From Ignavibacteria bacterium (GTDB taxonomy: Bacteria; Bacteroidota; Ignavibacteria; Kapaibacteriales; Kapaibacteriaceae), in NCBI GenBank assembly GCA_016873895.1, contig VGVV01000010.1, forward strand, positions 1 through 62,606: 62,606 nucleotides of DNA. The letters run 5' to 3'. Under the pieces are notes generated by a model that was not told where the DNA came from, did no database searches, and worked only from the letters and a program-made list of their open reading frames with translations. Positions within the stretch are counted from its first letter, which is position 1; each line of letters opens with the position of its first letter. The position numbers were made by a program, and so were the translations under genes. Below, one piece after another: positions 1 to 8,136 of this stretch.

Positions 1-88
1 TCCCATTCCGAACAGAGTCGTTAAGCCCCGTTGCGCCGATGGTACTGCATCTGAACTGGTGTGGCAGAGTAGGTAATCGCCAGGTTCT
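1..88 (+). rRNA. rrf: 5S ribosomal RNA, 3' part (cut by window edge)
   Basis: The window opens inside a 5S rRNA. The conserved TCCGAACAGAG segment of loop C and the 3' strand ending near GCCAGG are both visible. The 5' third lies outside the window, so this is probably the end of an rRNA operon read left to right. The exact 3' end (about 85-90) is estimated from the family, not measured. Confidence 0.9.
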
Positions 89-95
89 CTTTACG

Positions 96-130
96 AAGCC
101 CTGTGATCAGTGTGGTCGCAGGGCTTTGTT
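96..130 (+). terminator. Terminator of the rRNA operon
   Basis: AAGCCCTG (96-103) pairs perfectly with CAGGGCTT (119-126), and a T-rich run TTTGTTGTTT follows. It lies directly after the 5S rRNA and reads as a rho-independent terminator. Confidence 0.8.
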
Positions 131-134
131 GTTT

Positions 135-174
135 AATGACCAATTACGAATTACGAATGACGAATGACGAATTA
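135..174. repeat. Heptanucleotide tandem repeat (AATTACG/AATGACG)
   Basis: Degenerate 7-bp units AATTACG and AATGACG are tandemly repeated between the 5S terminator and the pdxA 3' end. Nothing else is visible in 131-292 apart from the second array at 235-276. Confidence 0.85.
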
Positions 175-234
175 TCTGTTGCCACGGGGTCGGTAAGATG
201 GTATCCCCACTTTCACCAGGTGTGACAGATCTCC

Positions 235-276
235 ACTACCTCGTACCCCGTACCTAGTACCTAGTACCTAGTACCC
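235..276. repeat. Heptanucleotide tandem repeat (GTACCTA)
   Basis: Three perfect GTACCTA units are preceded by degenerate copies (CGTACCC). The array lies just beyond the pdxA stop codon. The same unit recurs at 6471-6502 and, inside a gene, at 52521-52559. Confidence 0.9.
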
Positions 277-292
277 TCCGCCCCTCCCTTCC

Positions 293-1252
293 CTACTCCC
301 TCTCTCCAATCGCCATCTCTATTGCCATCTCCGTGCTTGCAGAGTCTATATCATGTGATTGTGCACGGTCGTAGGCTGTGCCATGATCTGGAGATGTTCG
401 AATGATTGGCAAACCAGCTGTAACATTTACACCAGCCCCCTTCGTTAGAAGCTTTAGAGGAATCAGCCCCTGATCATGATACATGGCTAGAATTCCATCA
501 AACTTGCTGTAATCACCAAAAGCAAAGAAGCCGTCGGCTGGGTGTGGACCACTTACTTGCAAGCCACGCTTGTGAAGGTGCTCAACAGTAGGGGCTATGA
601 TGCGCGAATCCTCATCACCGATAACACCATTGTCTCCAGCATGAGGATTCAATGCGAGAATAGCAACAGTTGGATTGGCAATACCGAGACGCTGTCGAAG
701 GTGGTCGATGAGTTGAATCGTTCTGTGTTCCACTAGTTCCGTTGTAATCAAGTTTGATACATTCTTCAGTGGGACGTGCACAGTTGCAAGCGCAACGCGG
801 ACGTTTGATGTACACAGCACCATGAGAGGCTCTCCGCCACTGTATGCGCCAAGCATCTCTGTTTGGCCTGCGTAAGGCCAGCCTATATTGGCTAGAGCAT
901 GCTTGTTTATTGGGAGTGTCACGAGAGCATCAAAGTTCTGTGCAACTGTCTCCGTGATAGCCCTGTCGAGCGAAGCTATAGCAAGTCGTGATGCATCATC
1001 AGAGGGCTCACCAGGTGTAACAGCGGACACTGCATCTAATGCTAAGAGACGTATCCTTTGGTTTCCAATCAACCATACATCGTTGATGATACTACCAGGA
1101 AGATTGTAAATGTCTATAGCATTTTGTAGAGTCTGCGGCGCTATCGCTAGCCAAAGCTCTGCATTGAAGACCTTGTTCCGTAGTGACGTCGCTAAGCATC
1201 GGAGTCCGATACCATTTATATCGCCACTCGTTATGACTATTCGTTTAGACAT
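293..1252 (-). CDS. pdxA: 4-hydroxythreonine-4-phosphate dehydrogenase PdxA
   Basis: Oxidises 4-phosphohydroxy-L-threonine in the DXP-dependent pathway to pyridoxal phosphate (cytoplasmic, NAD and divalent metal). The protein has 319 aa against about 330 usually. The three metal-ligand histidines expected for PdxA are present at H159 (ATVHVPL), H204 (LNPHAGDNG) and H259 (MYHDQGLIPLK), and the PIIRTSPDHGTAYD signature follows at about 282-295. The N-terminal nucleotide loop reads SGDINGIG where GDPxGIG is usual, and the usual GHTE is GQTE. It is the last gene of the miaB-purC-rodA-pdxA operon, 6 bp after rodA. The TAG stop falls in a GAGTAGGG stretch like the nearby repeats. Confidence 0.93.
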   Translation of the reverse strand: MSKRIVITSGDINGIGLRCLATSLRNKVFNAELWLAIAPQTLQNAIDIYNLPGSIINDVWLIGNQRIRLLALDAVSAVTPGEPSDDASRLAIASLDRAITETVAQNFDALVTLPINKHALANIGWPYAGQTEMLGAYSGGEPLMVLCTSNVRVALATVHVPLKNVSNLITTELVEHRTIQLIDHLRQRLGIANPTVAILALNPHAGDNGVIGDEDSRIIAPTVEHLHKRGLQVSGPHPADGFFAFGDYSKFDGILAMYHDQGLIPLKLLTKGAGVNVTAGLPIIRTSPDHGTAYDRAQSHDIDSASTEMAIEMAIGERE

Positions 1253-1258
1253 CGTGCG

Positions 1259-2542
1259 CTATGCTAACCGACGCTTTCGCTGTCGATACATATGTAGCAG
1301 CAAACCGATGCACGCAACATTGGCAACAAGAGATGTACCACCAGCACTGAGAAATGGCAGCGGAATTCCCATAACAGGAAACAGACCCACAGCCATACCT
1401 ATGTTCACCATGGTGTGGTAGGTTATGAGCGAACCAAATCCAACGGCAACGATACTTGAAAATGGAGTGCGAGACAGAGATGCTATACTAAAGCAGCGTA
1501 GCGCTACGGTTGCTAACAACGAGATAACGAGCACTCCGCCTATGAAGCCAAACTCCTCGGTGGGTACGCAAAAAATAAAGTCTGTCCACTGCTCAGGGAT
1601 ATAGCGCAGCTGCGTCTGAGTGCCTTGTAAAAACCCTTTGCCAGTTACGCCGCCCGAGCCAACTGCGAGAATAGACTGAATAACGTGATACCCCTCGCCT
1701 CGAGGGTTGCGCTCAGGCTCGAAGAGGGTGATTAATCGCTTTTGCTTGTATGGCTCTAAGTGGTCGAACACAGGTTCAACTGCAAGGCCAATTCCGATAA
1801 CGACCAGACATGCTGCAATAGTGATGGCAAGGGGCTTGCGAAACATATACGTTCCTAAGCAGAACAGGGCAGTAAATGTAACAAACCAATAGATATTGCT
1901 GTAGAGCGCTCCATAGAGAGCCGAAGTGGCAATAAAGGGTATCGACACCAGCGTGTAGAGCACGAATGTATCGCCCCCTGCCCACAAGTAGACCCCAACA
2001 AACATCGCAAGAAATACGGTTGCAGAGCCGGTATCCGGCTGCAACATTATTAAGCCAATCGGTAGCAAAAAGATGAACAGCAAGCCAAGCAGATTGCGCA
2101 CTGCCTTGATCGAGAATCCTTTGCGTGAAATGTACTGTCCAGCGGCAAGTAATGTCGAGATCTTTGCAAACTCAGAGGGCTGAAAGGTAAACGACCCAAT
2201 TTGTATCCAGCATTGCTGTCCGTGAACTTTATGTCCGAGCGGAGTAAGAACGGTGATCAGCAAGAGCAAACCAATGCCATAGGCGGGATAGGCCAGTGAA
2301 CTGATCACACGCTCGGGCACGTAAAAAAGAACCACCGCAGCTACGGTGCCCGCAATGGCATAAAATATCTGACGCATAAAGATGCTGTCGGAGCCGAGAC
2401 TGTAGGCTGCACTATAAATTGATATAAGCCCTATGCCGAGCAATCCAGCAACTGCCAGCAGCAATCCCCAGTCTAGCATGTCGTTGATACGACGCTGCAT
2501 CTCGACATCGTCTTCGTCAAGAAAGAAAGAATTTATTGCCAT
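1259..2542 (-). CDS. rodA: Rod-shape SEDS peptidoglycan polymerase RodA
   Basis: SEDS-family glycosyltransferase that polymerises lipid II during cell elongation, acting in the inner membrane with a class B PBP. It has 427 aa and about ten membrane segments. Family signatures are QPSEFAK (121-127), QPDTGSA (168-174) and the catalytic-region aspartate D321 in WTDFIF, followed by EEFGFIGG. The C-terminal PFLSAGGTS motif is typical of FtsW/RodA. Its start overlaps the purC 3' end by 10 bp, which suggests translational coupling. No mreBCD or PBP2 gene lies beside it here, so RodA rather than FtsW is chosen from sequence similarity alone. Confidence 0.9.
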   Translation of the reverse strand: MAINSFFLDEDDVEMQRRINDMLDWGLLLAVAGLLGIGLISIYSAAYSLGSDSIFMRQIFYAIAGTVAAVVLFYVPERVISSLAYPAYGIGLLLLITVLTPLGHKVHGQQCWIQIGSFTFQPSEFAKISTLLAAGQYISRKGFSIKAVRNLLGLLFIFLLPIGLIMLQPDTGSATVFLAMFVGVYLWAGGDTFVLYTLVSIPFIATSALYGALYSNIYWFVTFTALFCLGTYMFRKPLAITIAACLVVIGIGLAVEPVFDHLEPYKQKRLITLFEPERNPRGEGYHVIQSILAVGSGGVTGKGFLQGTQTQLRYIPEQWTDFIFCVPTEEFGFIGGVLVISLLATVALRCFSIASLSRTPFSSIVAVGFGSLITYHTMVNIGMAVGLFPVMGIPLPFLSAGGTSLVANVACIGLLLHMYRQRKRRLA

Positions 2543-3423
2543 CGCTGTCCCGTGATTCGCTCGTATGCTTCAATATACTTTGCTCGTGTTCCCTGTATCA
2601 CATCATCCGGTAGAGTTGGCGGCGGTGGTGTTTTATTCCATGGCGTAGACTCAAGCCAGTCCCGTAACATCTGTTTGTCGAAGTTCATCTGTGATGTGCC
2701 AGGCGCATACGATTCGGCAAGCCAGTAACGCGAAGAGTCGGGCGTGAGCGCCTCATCTATGAGGATAATCTGGCCACTGTTATCTATACCAAACTCGAAC
2801 TTTGTGTCTGCTAGAATGAGCCCCTTGCTTGCAACCAGCTCTGAGGCAGCGTTGTAGAGCGCAATGCTGTAGTTGCCCACAGCATTGGCAACATCATCGC
2901 CCAAGATCTTGGCGGCTACGTCGAACGAGATGTTCTCGTCGTGACCCTCTTCGGCCTTGGTTGCAGGTGTGAAGATTGGCTCTGTAAGCTTGGACGATTC
3001 AACGTATCCCGCTGGCAGTGTAATGCCACAGACGGTCTGCGAAGCTTGGTATTCCTTCCAACCGGAGCCAGACAGGTAGCCACGCACAACACATTCAACA
3101 GGTAGGGGGCTTGTCTTGCGCACAATCATCGAGCGTCCACGAAGCATGTCTTTCTCTTCATCCGTGCACCTATCGAGCGTGTCAACATCCATGCTGATCA
3201 CATGATTCGGCACGATATGTGAGAGCTGCTCAAACCAGTAGGCGGCGATCTGCGTTAGCAGAGCGCCTTTCTCAGGGATTGGCTCCGACATCACAACATC
3301 GAATGCCGAGATGCGGTCGCTGGCAACCATGAGGAGTTGGTCGCCTAGGTCATAGACGTCGCGTACTTTGCCGCGACGAAACAACGGGTAACCAGCAAGA
3401 GATGTTGTGTGTACGGCTGACAT
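2533..3423 (-). CDS. purC: SAICAR synthetase PurC
   Basis: Phosphoribosylaminoimidazole-succinocarboxamide synthase, which couples CAIR to aspartate with ATP in purine synthesis. From the chosen start it has 296 aa, the long form seen in yeast Ade1 and many bacteria. Visible motifs are GKVRDVYDLGD, SDRISAFDVVM, VRGYLSGSGWKEY and DEALTPDSSRYW. The frame is open 18 codons further upstream, but the ATG at 3423 gives the canonical N terminus and removes an overlap with the preceding gene (4 bp gap). Its stop overlaps the rodA start. Confidence 0.93.
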   Translation of the reverse strand: MSAVHTTSLAGYPLFRRGKVRDVYDLGDQLLMVASDRISAFDVVMSEPIPEKGALLTQIAAYWFEQLSHIVPNHVISMDVDTLDRCTDEEKDMLRGRSMIVRKTSPLPVECVVRGYLSGSGWKEYQASQTVCGITLPAGYVESSKLTEPIFTPATKAEEGHDENISFDVAAKILGDDVANAVGNYSIALYNAASELVASKGLILADTKFEFGIDNSGQIILIDEALTPDSSRYWLAESYAPGTSQMNFDKQMLRDWLESTPWNKTPPPPTLPDDVIQGTRAKYIEAYERITGQRWQ

Positions 3424-3427
3424 GTAC

Positions 3428-3829
3428 TTATGCGCCTGCGATGGCACGCTGAATGAGTGATACTCCAAGCAGAACAAGCACTAACGATCCAAGGAGCATG
3501 AGAAGTGCATTGCGATTGCCCGCTGTGTCTCCTCGCTTGACAAACCGAGGTGCCATGTGCACAAGCGCAACAGCAACAATCATGAGAGTAGCATGCTCAA
3601 GACGATACCGCAGGCCCTCACCAAAATCGCTCCAACGCATGATGAGCTGTGAAATACCTATCAGGAGTTGTATTGTAATCACGATGGAATACGTCCTGAT
3701 AAGCCCCATACCTAGAGAAGAGATAGGTGTCTTTTTAACGAGTGCAAGCAACGGAAACACCAGTGACAATGCTGCCAAGAGGTAGATTGAATGATGCAGT
3801 TTTGAGTGAAGAAAGATCAACGTATCCAT
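3428..3829 (-). CDS. Small integral membrane protein, four predicted helices
   Basis: 133 aa, almost entirely hydrophobic, with about four membrane segments (roughly 13-32, 45-64, 78-97, 108-128). A basic cytoplasmic-type loop (RFVKRGD) lies near residue 100. It resembles small uncharacterised four-helix membrane proteins of the Bacteroidota, and no catalytic motif is recognised. It sits between miaB (21 bp upstream) and purC (4 bp downstream) in the same operon. Function unknown. Confidence 0.75.
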   Translation of the reverse strand: MDTLIFLHSKLHHSIYLLAALSLVFPLLALVKKTPISSLGMGLIRTYSIVITIQLLIGISQLIMRWSDFGEGLRYRLEHATLMIVAVALVHMAPRFVKRGDTAGNRNALLMLLGSLVLVLLGVSLIQRAIAGA

Positions 3830-3850
3830 CAGTGTACTCCTAGGTTCGAG

Positions 3851-5221
3851 TTAGATCAGCTCGCCAAACAATGTGGCGCTGGTTGTTCGATTGATCGTTA
3901 CATGAACGGTGTCGCCAACAACATAGCCACGCTGGTCGATGTGCGGAAAGATCACAAGTTTGTTGGTGTCCGTGCGACCCTTCCACTCGGCGGCATTGCG
4001 CTTGCTCGGGCCCTCGACGAGCACTGCATGCGTCTTACCTACTTCGCCAAGGTTAATTTCTTTGGCAATCTCGTTCTGTACATCGATAATTTCTGCCAGA
4101 CGCCTGCTCTTGACCTCATCCGGCACGTCGTCTCCCATTTTCCAAGCCTTTGTATTCTCGCGTGGCGAATAGGCAAACATATACGCGCCATCATAACGTG
4201 CAGCGCGCATCACATCCAGTGTGCGCTGATGGTCATCTACCGTTTCTGTGCAGAACCCAGCGATGATGTCGGTACTCAATGCGCAATCAGGCATTACCTG
4301 CTTGATGCGGTTGATGCGGCCCATGTAATGCTCTACGGTGTAGGTGCGGTTCATGAGCTCGAGAATGCGGTTGGAGCCCGACTGTACAGGCAGGTGGATG
4401 TACTTGCAGATGTTGTCGTGCTCGGCCATGGTGTCGATGAGCTTATCGCTCATGTCCTGCGGATGTGAGGTGCTATAGCGAATGCGTATCCCTGGTACAG
4501 CACGCGCTGTTGCAGCAAGCAGATCAGCAAAATCGTAGCCCGAGACTTCGTCTCTATACGAGTTTACATTCTGACCCAGCATCGTGATCTCTTTGAAGCC
4601 GGAATCCCAGAGCGATTTTGCTTCATCCACAACGCTCTGCAATGCGCGTGAGCGCTCGCGTCCACGCGTGAACGGCACAACGCAAAACGTGCAGAACTTA
4701 TCGCAACCACGCATGATCGAAACCCATGCAGAGATACCCTCTGTACGAAGGGGCACGATATCGTCATACGTCTCAACGCGTGAGAGCTTCACAGCGATAG
4801 CTTTTTCGCCACCGCGTGCTGTCTCGACAAGCTCGGGCACGCGACGGTACTCGTCCGGACCCACAACGATGTCTACCATCTTTTCATCGAGCAGCTTTGT
4901 GCGCAGACGTTCTGCCATACAACCAAGCACACCAACAACGAGATCCCTGTTCTGCCGCTTGTTGTGTTTTAGATGGTTGAGACGTTCATGAATCTTACGC
5001 TCTGCGTTGTCGCGAATCGCGCACGTGTTAAGCAAGATCACATCTGCATCATCAGGATGTTCCGCTGATGCATAGCCTTGGTTGTGCAACACACCGAGGA
5101 CAATCTCGGAGTCGTTCACATTCATTTGGCAACCATAGGTCTCGACGTACACCTTCATCCCATTGGAGGGGGCTGATGGCTCGGAAACTTGGTTTAGGAC
5201 GGGTAGTTCTAGCGTCGACAT
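3851..5221 (-). CDS. miaB: tRNA-2-methylthio-N6-dimethylallyladenosine synthase MiaB
   Basis: Radical-SAM methylthiotransferase that adds the 2-methylthio group to i6A37 of tRNAs. It has 456 aa from the chosen start. The order is: UPF0004 domain with cluster cysteines (YVETYGCQMN, LNTCAIRDNAE, VGVLGCMAE); radical-SAM CxxxCxxC in GCDKFCTFCVVPFTRGRE, the MiaB hallmark; and a C-terminal TRAM domain with GRTDTNKLVIFP. An in-frame ATG exists 99 bp upstream, but the one at 5221 sits 6 nt after a TATCTTTG promoter box and gives a normal N terminus. It is the first gene of a five-gene operon. Confidence 0.94.
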   Translation of the reverse strand: MSTLELPVLNQVSEPSAPSNGMKVYVETYGCQMNVNDSEIVLGVLHNQGYASAEHPDDADVILLNTCAIRDNAERKIHERLNHLKHNKRQNRDLVVGVLGCMAERLRTKLLDEKMVDIVVGPDEYRRVPELVETARGGEKAIAVKLSRVETYDDIVPLRTEGISAWVSIMRGCDKFCTFCVVPFTRGRERSRALQSVVDEAKSLWDSGFKEITMLGQNVNSYRDEVSGYDFADLLAATARAVPGIRIRYSTSHPQDMSDKLIDTMAEHDNICKYIHLPVQSGSNRILELMNRTYTVEHYMGRINRIKQVMPDCALSTDIIAGFCTETVDDHQRTLDVMRAARYDGAYMFAYSPRENTKAWKMGDDVPDEVKSRRLAEIIDVQNEIAKEINLGEVGKTHAVLVEGPSKRNAAEWKGRTDTNKLVIFPHIDQRGYVVGDTVHVTINRTTSATLFGELI

Positions 5222-5227
5222 AGACCA

Positions 5228-5235
5228 CAAAGATA
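5228..5235 (-). promoter_or_regulatory. -7 promoter box TATCTTTG of miaB (leaderless)
   Basis: Perfect match to the Bacteroidota housekeeping -7 consensus TAnnTTTG. It lies 6 nt before the chosen miaB ATG, so transcription should begin at or next to the start codon. No convincing -33 TTG was found at the right distance. Confidence 0.65.
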
Positions 5236-5318
5236 CGGTAGGTGTCACACTTGTAGCTGTTGGCGGCACGAAGAACGGAGACATGATTTTCATGCCACAA
5301 TTCAAAGGATACCGTACC

Positions 5319-5687
5319 ATGGGAACACCACTTCAACAACGCTCCTACGAGCTTACGCTGCGGGTTGCCAACATCTGGCTTCACGGACAGGGGGCCGGCC
5401 ATTCACTCGACATCCACCGGCGCCTGTTTGAGGCAGCCACCGACATAGGTGCATGGACAGAAAAAGCAGCAGGAGCCCCCTCTCGGGAAATCTTCCGGAA
5501 CTGCCTCTACGAGATCAACACCTCCACGCGCCTCGTCAAACTCTGGATCCGCCTCCTCGATGATCTCGGAATGGTCGATCCCGAGGTTGCAAGCCCCCTC
5601 CATGATGTTGCCGAAGAGGTGCACCGATTGGTCCTGGCAGCATTGCGCACGTGTCGAGAGAACGCTATGAATGGGGTGACGGCGTAA
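5319..5687 (+). CDS. Probable four-helix-bundle (S23-like) protein
   Basis: 122 aa, all-helical in appearance. The pattern SYELTLRVANIW near the start and RNCLYEINTSTRLVKLW then LLDDLGMVDPE near the middle resembles the family encoded in 23S rRNA intervening sequences (usual: GSLxELETxLxLAxxLGYL), though it is diverged. Partners are unknown. An AAAGGA 9 nt upstream supports the ATG at 5319; ATGs at 5283 and 5292 are alternatives. It is divergent from miaB. Confidence 0.5.
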   Translation: MGTPLQQRSYELTLRVANIWLHGQGAGHSLDIHRRLFEAATDIGAWTEKAAGAPSREIFRNCLYEINTSTRLVKLWIRLLDDLGMVDPEVASPLHDVAEEVHRLVLAALRTCRENAMNGVTA

Positions 5688-5736
5688 GAGGAGGGACAAG
5701 AGGGACAGAAAGCGGGAATCCATATAGATTGCGCGT

Positions 5737-6348
5737 ATGAGCACATTCGAATCTTCCCTAGAGCCTCGTTGGATCGAGGCTACCGACTCTCCATTTGGCG
5801 TCTGCGTGTTTGATTGCAGAGCAATTGCCACGACAATGGTCGCATCATCACCGTCGCATGAAGTGGCCGAGTTGTTTATGTCTACCCGAGATTCTGACGG
5901 TACACACCTGTTTGGCAAGCACCCGTTAAATCCAGTGAAGTATGACGTGGATATGACCTATCCCAAAGAGGCGCGAACGCTTCCGGATCGCGGTGTGTTG
6001 TTTCGCGCGTCCACCATGGAAGAGAAGTGGGACATCGTGATCGATGACCGTGTGATCACGTTTGCCCGCAGTTGGCCAGGTGAGCCCGTGTACCTGTGCG
6101 ACATCTCAGAGGAAGGTGAGAACTACATCGTGCGAACTGTTGTAGTCAGCGACGACATAATCGACCCGGCCGATGAAGGATATCACGTTCATGTTGTGAA
6201 CTTCCTGCTATGGAGCCACGTCTTCGACGTGGTCTACCCGCACCCCTTGCCCACTAATATCGCAGAAGATGAAGATGAGATCCTTATGCACTCGTTCTCT
6301 GCCTACGGCCGCCGCGGCTGGTTCGCAACCCTTGAGCGGTTCGGGTAA
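5737..6348 (+). CDS. Hypothetical acidic protein
   Basis: 203 aa, soluble and acidic, with no signal peptide or membrane segment. I recognise no family. The sequence has beta-rich stretches and ends in a conserved-looking YGRRGWFATLERFG. The start is supported by TATAGATTG (5723-5731), a -7-like box 5 nt before the ATG. It is followed by a hairpin at 6384-6413. Confidence 0.6.
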   Translation: MSTFESSLEPRWIEATDSPFGVCVFDCRAIATTMVASSPSHEVAELFMSTRDSDGTHLFGKHPLNPVKYDVDMTYPKEARTLPDRGVLFRASTMEEKWDIVIDDRVITFARSWPGEPVYLCDISEEGENYIVRTVVVSDDIIDPADEGYHVHVVNFLLWSHVFDVVYPHPLPTNIAEDEDEILMHSFSAYGRRGWFATLERFG

Positions 6349-6383
6349 GAGAAGGGCATATCAGTACTCACCCACAATGAAAA

Positions 6384-6413
6384 AGCGGATGCACGCCATA
6401 GGCGAGCATCCGC
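6384..6413. terminator. Hairpin between convergent genes
   Basis: AGCGGATGC (6384-6392) pairs perfectly with GCATCCGCT (6405-6413). AAAA precedes it and a T-containing run (GTGCTGTTTCATT) follows, so it can serve as a terminator for the + gene and possibly for pckA. Confidence 0.65.
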
Positions 6414-6470
6414 TGTGCTGTTTCATTCGTTTTCTGGATGCCCGCGTTCGCGAGCATGACCAACCCCGTC

Positions 6471-6502
6471 ATCAGTCATTAGTACCTAGTACCTAGTACC
6501 TC
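6471..6502. repeat. Heptanucleotide tandem repeat (AGTACCT)
   Basis: One ATCAGTC-type unit is followed by three AGTACCT units, immediately downstream of the pckA stop codon. Confidence 0.88.
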
Positions 6503-6506
6503 TCTT

Positions 6507-8096
6507 CTATCCTTTCATCGCCTTCACAACGTTCTCATCTACGCTGTCGGCGAATTGTTTGAAGTTCTCTTCAAAGAGTTCAACGAGGTGTTGTGCTTGC
6601 TTGTCGTAGGCTGCTGTGTCTGCCCATGTGTTGCGTGGGTTGAGCACTTCTGCTGGAACGTCTGGGCATGATGTTGGGATGCTGAGATTGAAGAACGAAT
6701 CCTTCACAAACTCAACATTGTTGAGATCGCCATTGAGTGCTGCACGCAGCATAGCACGTGTGTGCTTGATCTTCATGCGGCTACCTACGCCGTAGGGTCC
6801 GCCGTTCCAGCCTGTGTTCACAAGCCATACGGTAGAGCCGTGGGTGTTGATCTTGTCGCGTAGCAGGTTTGCATAGACGCTTGGATGATGCACCATGAAA
6901 GGGGCTCCGAAGCACGTAGAGAACGTAGCTGATGGCTCCTTTACGCCTGCTTCGGTACCAGCAACCTTTGCTGTGTAGCCCGAGAGGAAGTGGTACATAG
7001 CCTGCTCAGGTGTGAGTTTGGCGATGGGCGGCATAACACCGAATGCATCGGCTGTGAGGAAGACAACATTCTTTGGGTGACCACCACGATTGTCTGGTGC
7101 GATGTTTGGAATGTGCTCACGTGTGTATGATGCGCGTGTGTTCTCTGTGTGCACTTGCGAATCGAGATCAATCACGCGTGTGTTCTCGTCGATGTCTACG
7201 TTCTCCAGGATCGTACCGAAGGTGCGTGTAAGACCAAAGATGATCGGCTCTGCTTCTGCATTCAGGTTGATCACCTTGGCGTAACAGCCCCCTTCATAAT
7301 TGAACACGCCATCATTGCTCCAGCCGTGCTCGTCGTCGCCGATGAGCGCGCGCTCTGGGTCTGTTGAGAGTGTTGTCTTACCTGTACCAGAAAGACCGAA
7401 GAACAGTGCGGTGTCTCCATCCTTGCCAATGTTGGCCGAGCAGTGCATCGACATAACACCGAGCTTTGGCATCAGGTAGTTCAGGACCGTAAAGATCGAC
7501 TTCTTGTTTTCACCGGCATAGCTGGTGCCACCAATGAGCACGAGCTTTTGCTTGAAGCTCAGCATGATGAATACTTCGCTCAGTGTGCCATCGATCTCTG
7601 GGATCGACTTAAACCCTGGCACGGTTACCACCGTAAAGCCGGGCAGGAAGTTGTCGAGTTCTTCTTCCGAAGCCTTGATGAACATGTTCTGCACGAACAA
7701 CGAATGGTAGGCTTCTTCCTGGATAAAGCGTACCGGCAGCTTGTAGGTTGGATCTGCGCCTGCGATCAGGTCTTGCACGTATACGTCGCGTCCCTGCAGG
7801 TAGGCAAACACGCGTGTCTTGAGCGCGTTAAACTTGTCCTCTGCAAAAGGTTTATTAACCTTGCCCCACCAAACGTCGCCCTTGGTGTCGTCTTCTTCAA
7901 CCACAAACTTGTCGTTTGCCCTGCGTCCGGTGTACGGTACAGAGTTTACGCATAGCGCGCCGTGCTCCGAGAGGATACCTTCTTCAAAGCTCAGAGCATG
8001 CTCAACAAGCTCAGGTGCAGTGAGGTTGTAGTGAATGTCGCCAAGGTTGTGCAACCCCATACCGTGAAGTTGCTGCTCGAGGACGTTGGTGCTCAT
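6507..8096 (-). CDS. pckA: Phosphoenolpyruvate carboxykinase (ATP)
   Basis: Converts oxaloacetate and ATP to PEP and CO2 in gluconeogenesis. It has 529 aa, the normal length for the ATP-type enzyme. The P-loop GLSGTGKTTLS, the preceding substrate/metal region and the GYTAKVAGTE segment are all family-typical. The frame stays open more than 100 codons upstream, but that extension is low-complexity and overlaps the divergent neighbour. The ATG at 8096 gives the usual PckA length. Confidence 0.94.
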   Translation of the reverse strand: MSTNVLEQQLHGMGLHNLGDIHYNLTAPELVEHALSFEEGILSEHGALCVNSVPYTGRRANDKFVVEEDDTKGDVWWGKVNKPFAEDKFNALKTRVFAYLQGRDVYVQDLIAGADPTYKLPVRFIQEEAYHSLFVQNMFIKASEEELDNFLPGFTVVTVPGFKSIPEIDGTLSEVFIMLSFKQKLVLIGGTSYAGENKKSIFTVLNYLMPKLGVMSMHCSANIGKDGDTALFFGLSGTGKTTLSTDPERALIGDDEHGWSNDGVFNYEGGCYAKVINLNAEAEPIIFGLTRTFGTILENVDIDENTRVIDLDSQVHTENTRASYTREHIPNIAPDNRGGHPKNVVFLTADAFGVMPPIAKLTPEQAMYHFLSGYTAKVAGTEAGVKEPSATFSTCFGAPFMVHHPSVYANLLRDKINTHGSTVWLVNTGWNGGPYGVGSRMKIKHTRAMLRAALNGDLNNVEFVKDSFFNLSIPTSCPDVPAEVLNPRNTWADTAAYDKQAQHLVELFEENFKQFADSVDENVVKAMKG

Positions 8097-8112
8097 AGAA
8101 CGATCTTTCTCG

Positions 8113-8120
8113 TAATTTTG
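8113..8120 (+). promoter_or_regulatory. -7 promoter box TAATTTTG
   Basis: Perfect TAnnTTTG match 16 nt before the ATG chosen for the THUMP-like methyltransferase, in the 40-bp gap to the divergent pckA. Confidence 0.55.
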
Positions 8121-8136
8121 CGTTTGTGATGTGCAG

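Noticed and set aside
3806..4468. 220-codon frame opposite miaB
   Set aside because: The minus frame encodes a full MiaB with cluster cysteines. The + frame has no recognisable features.
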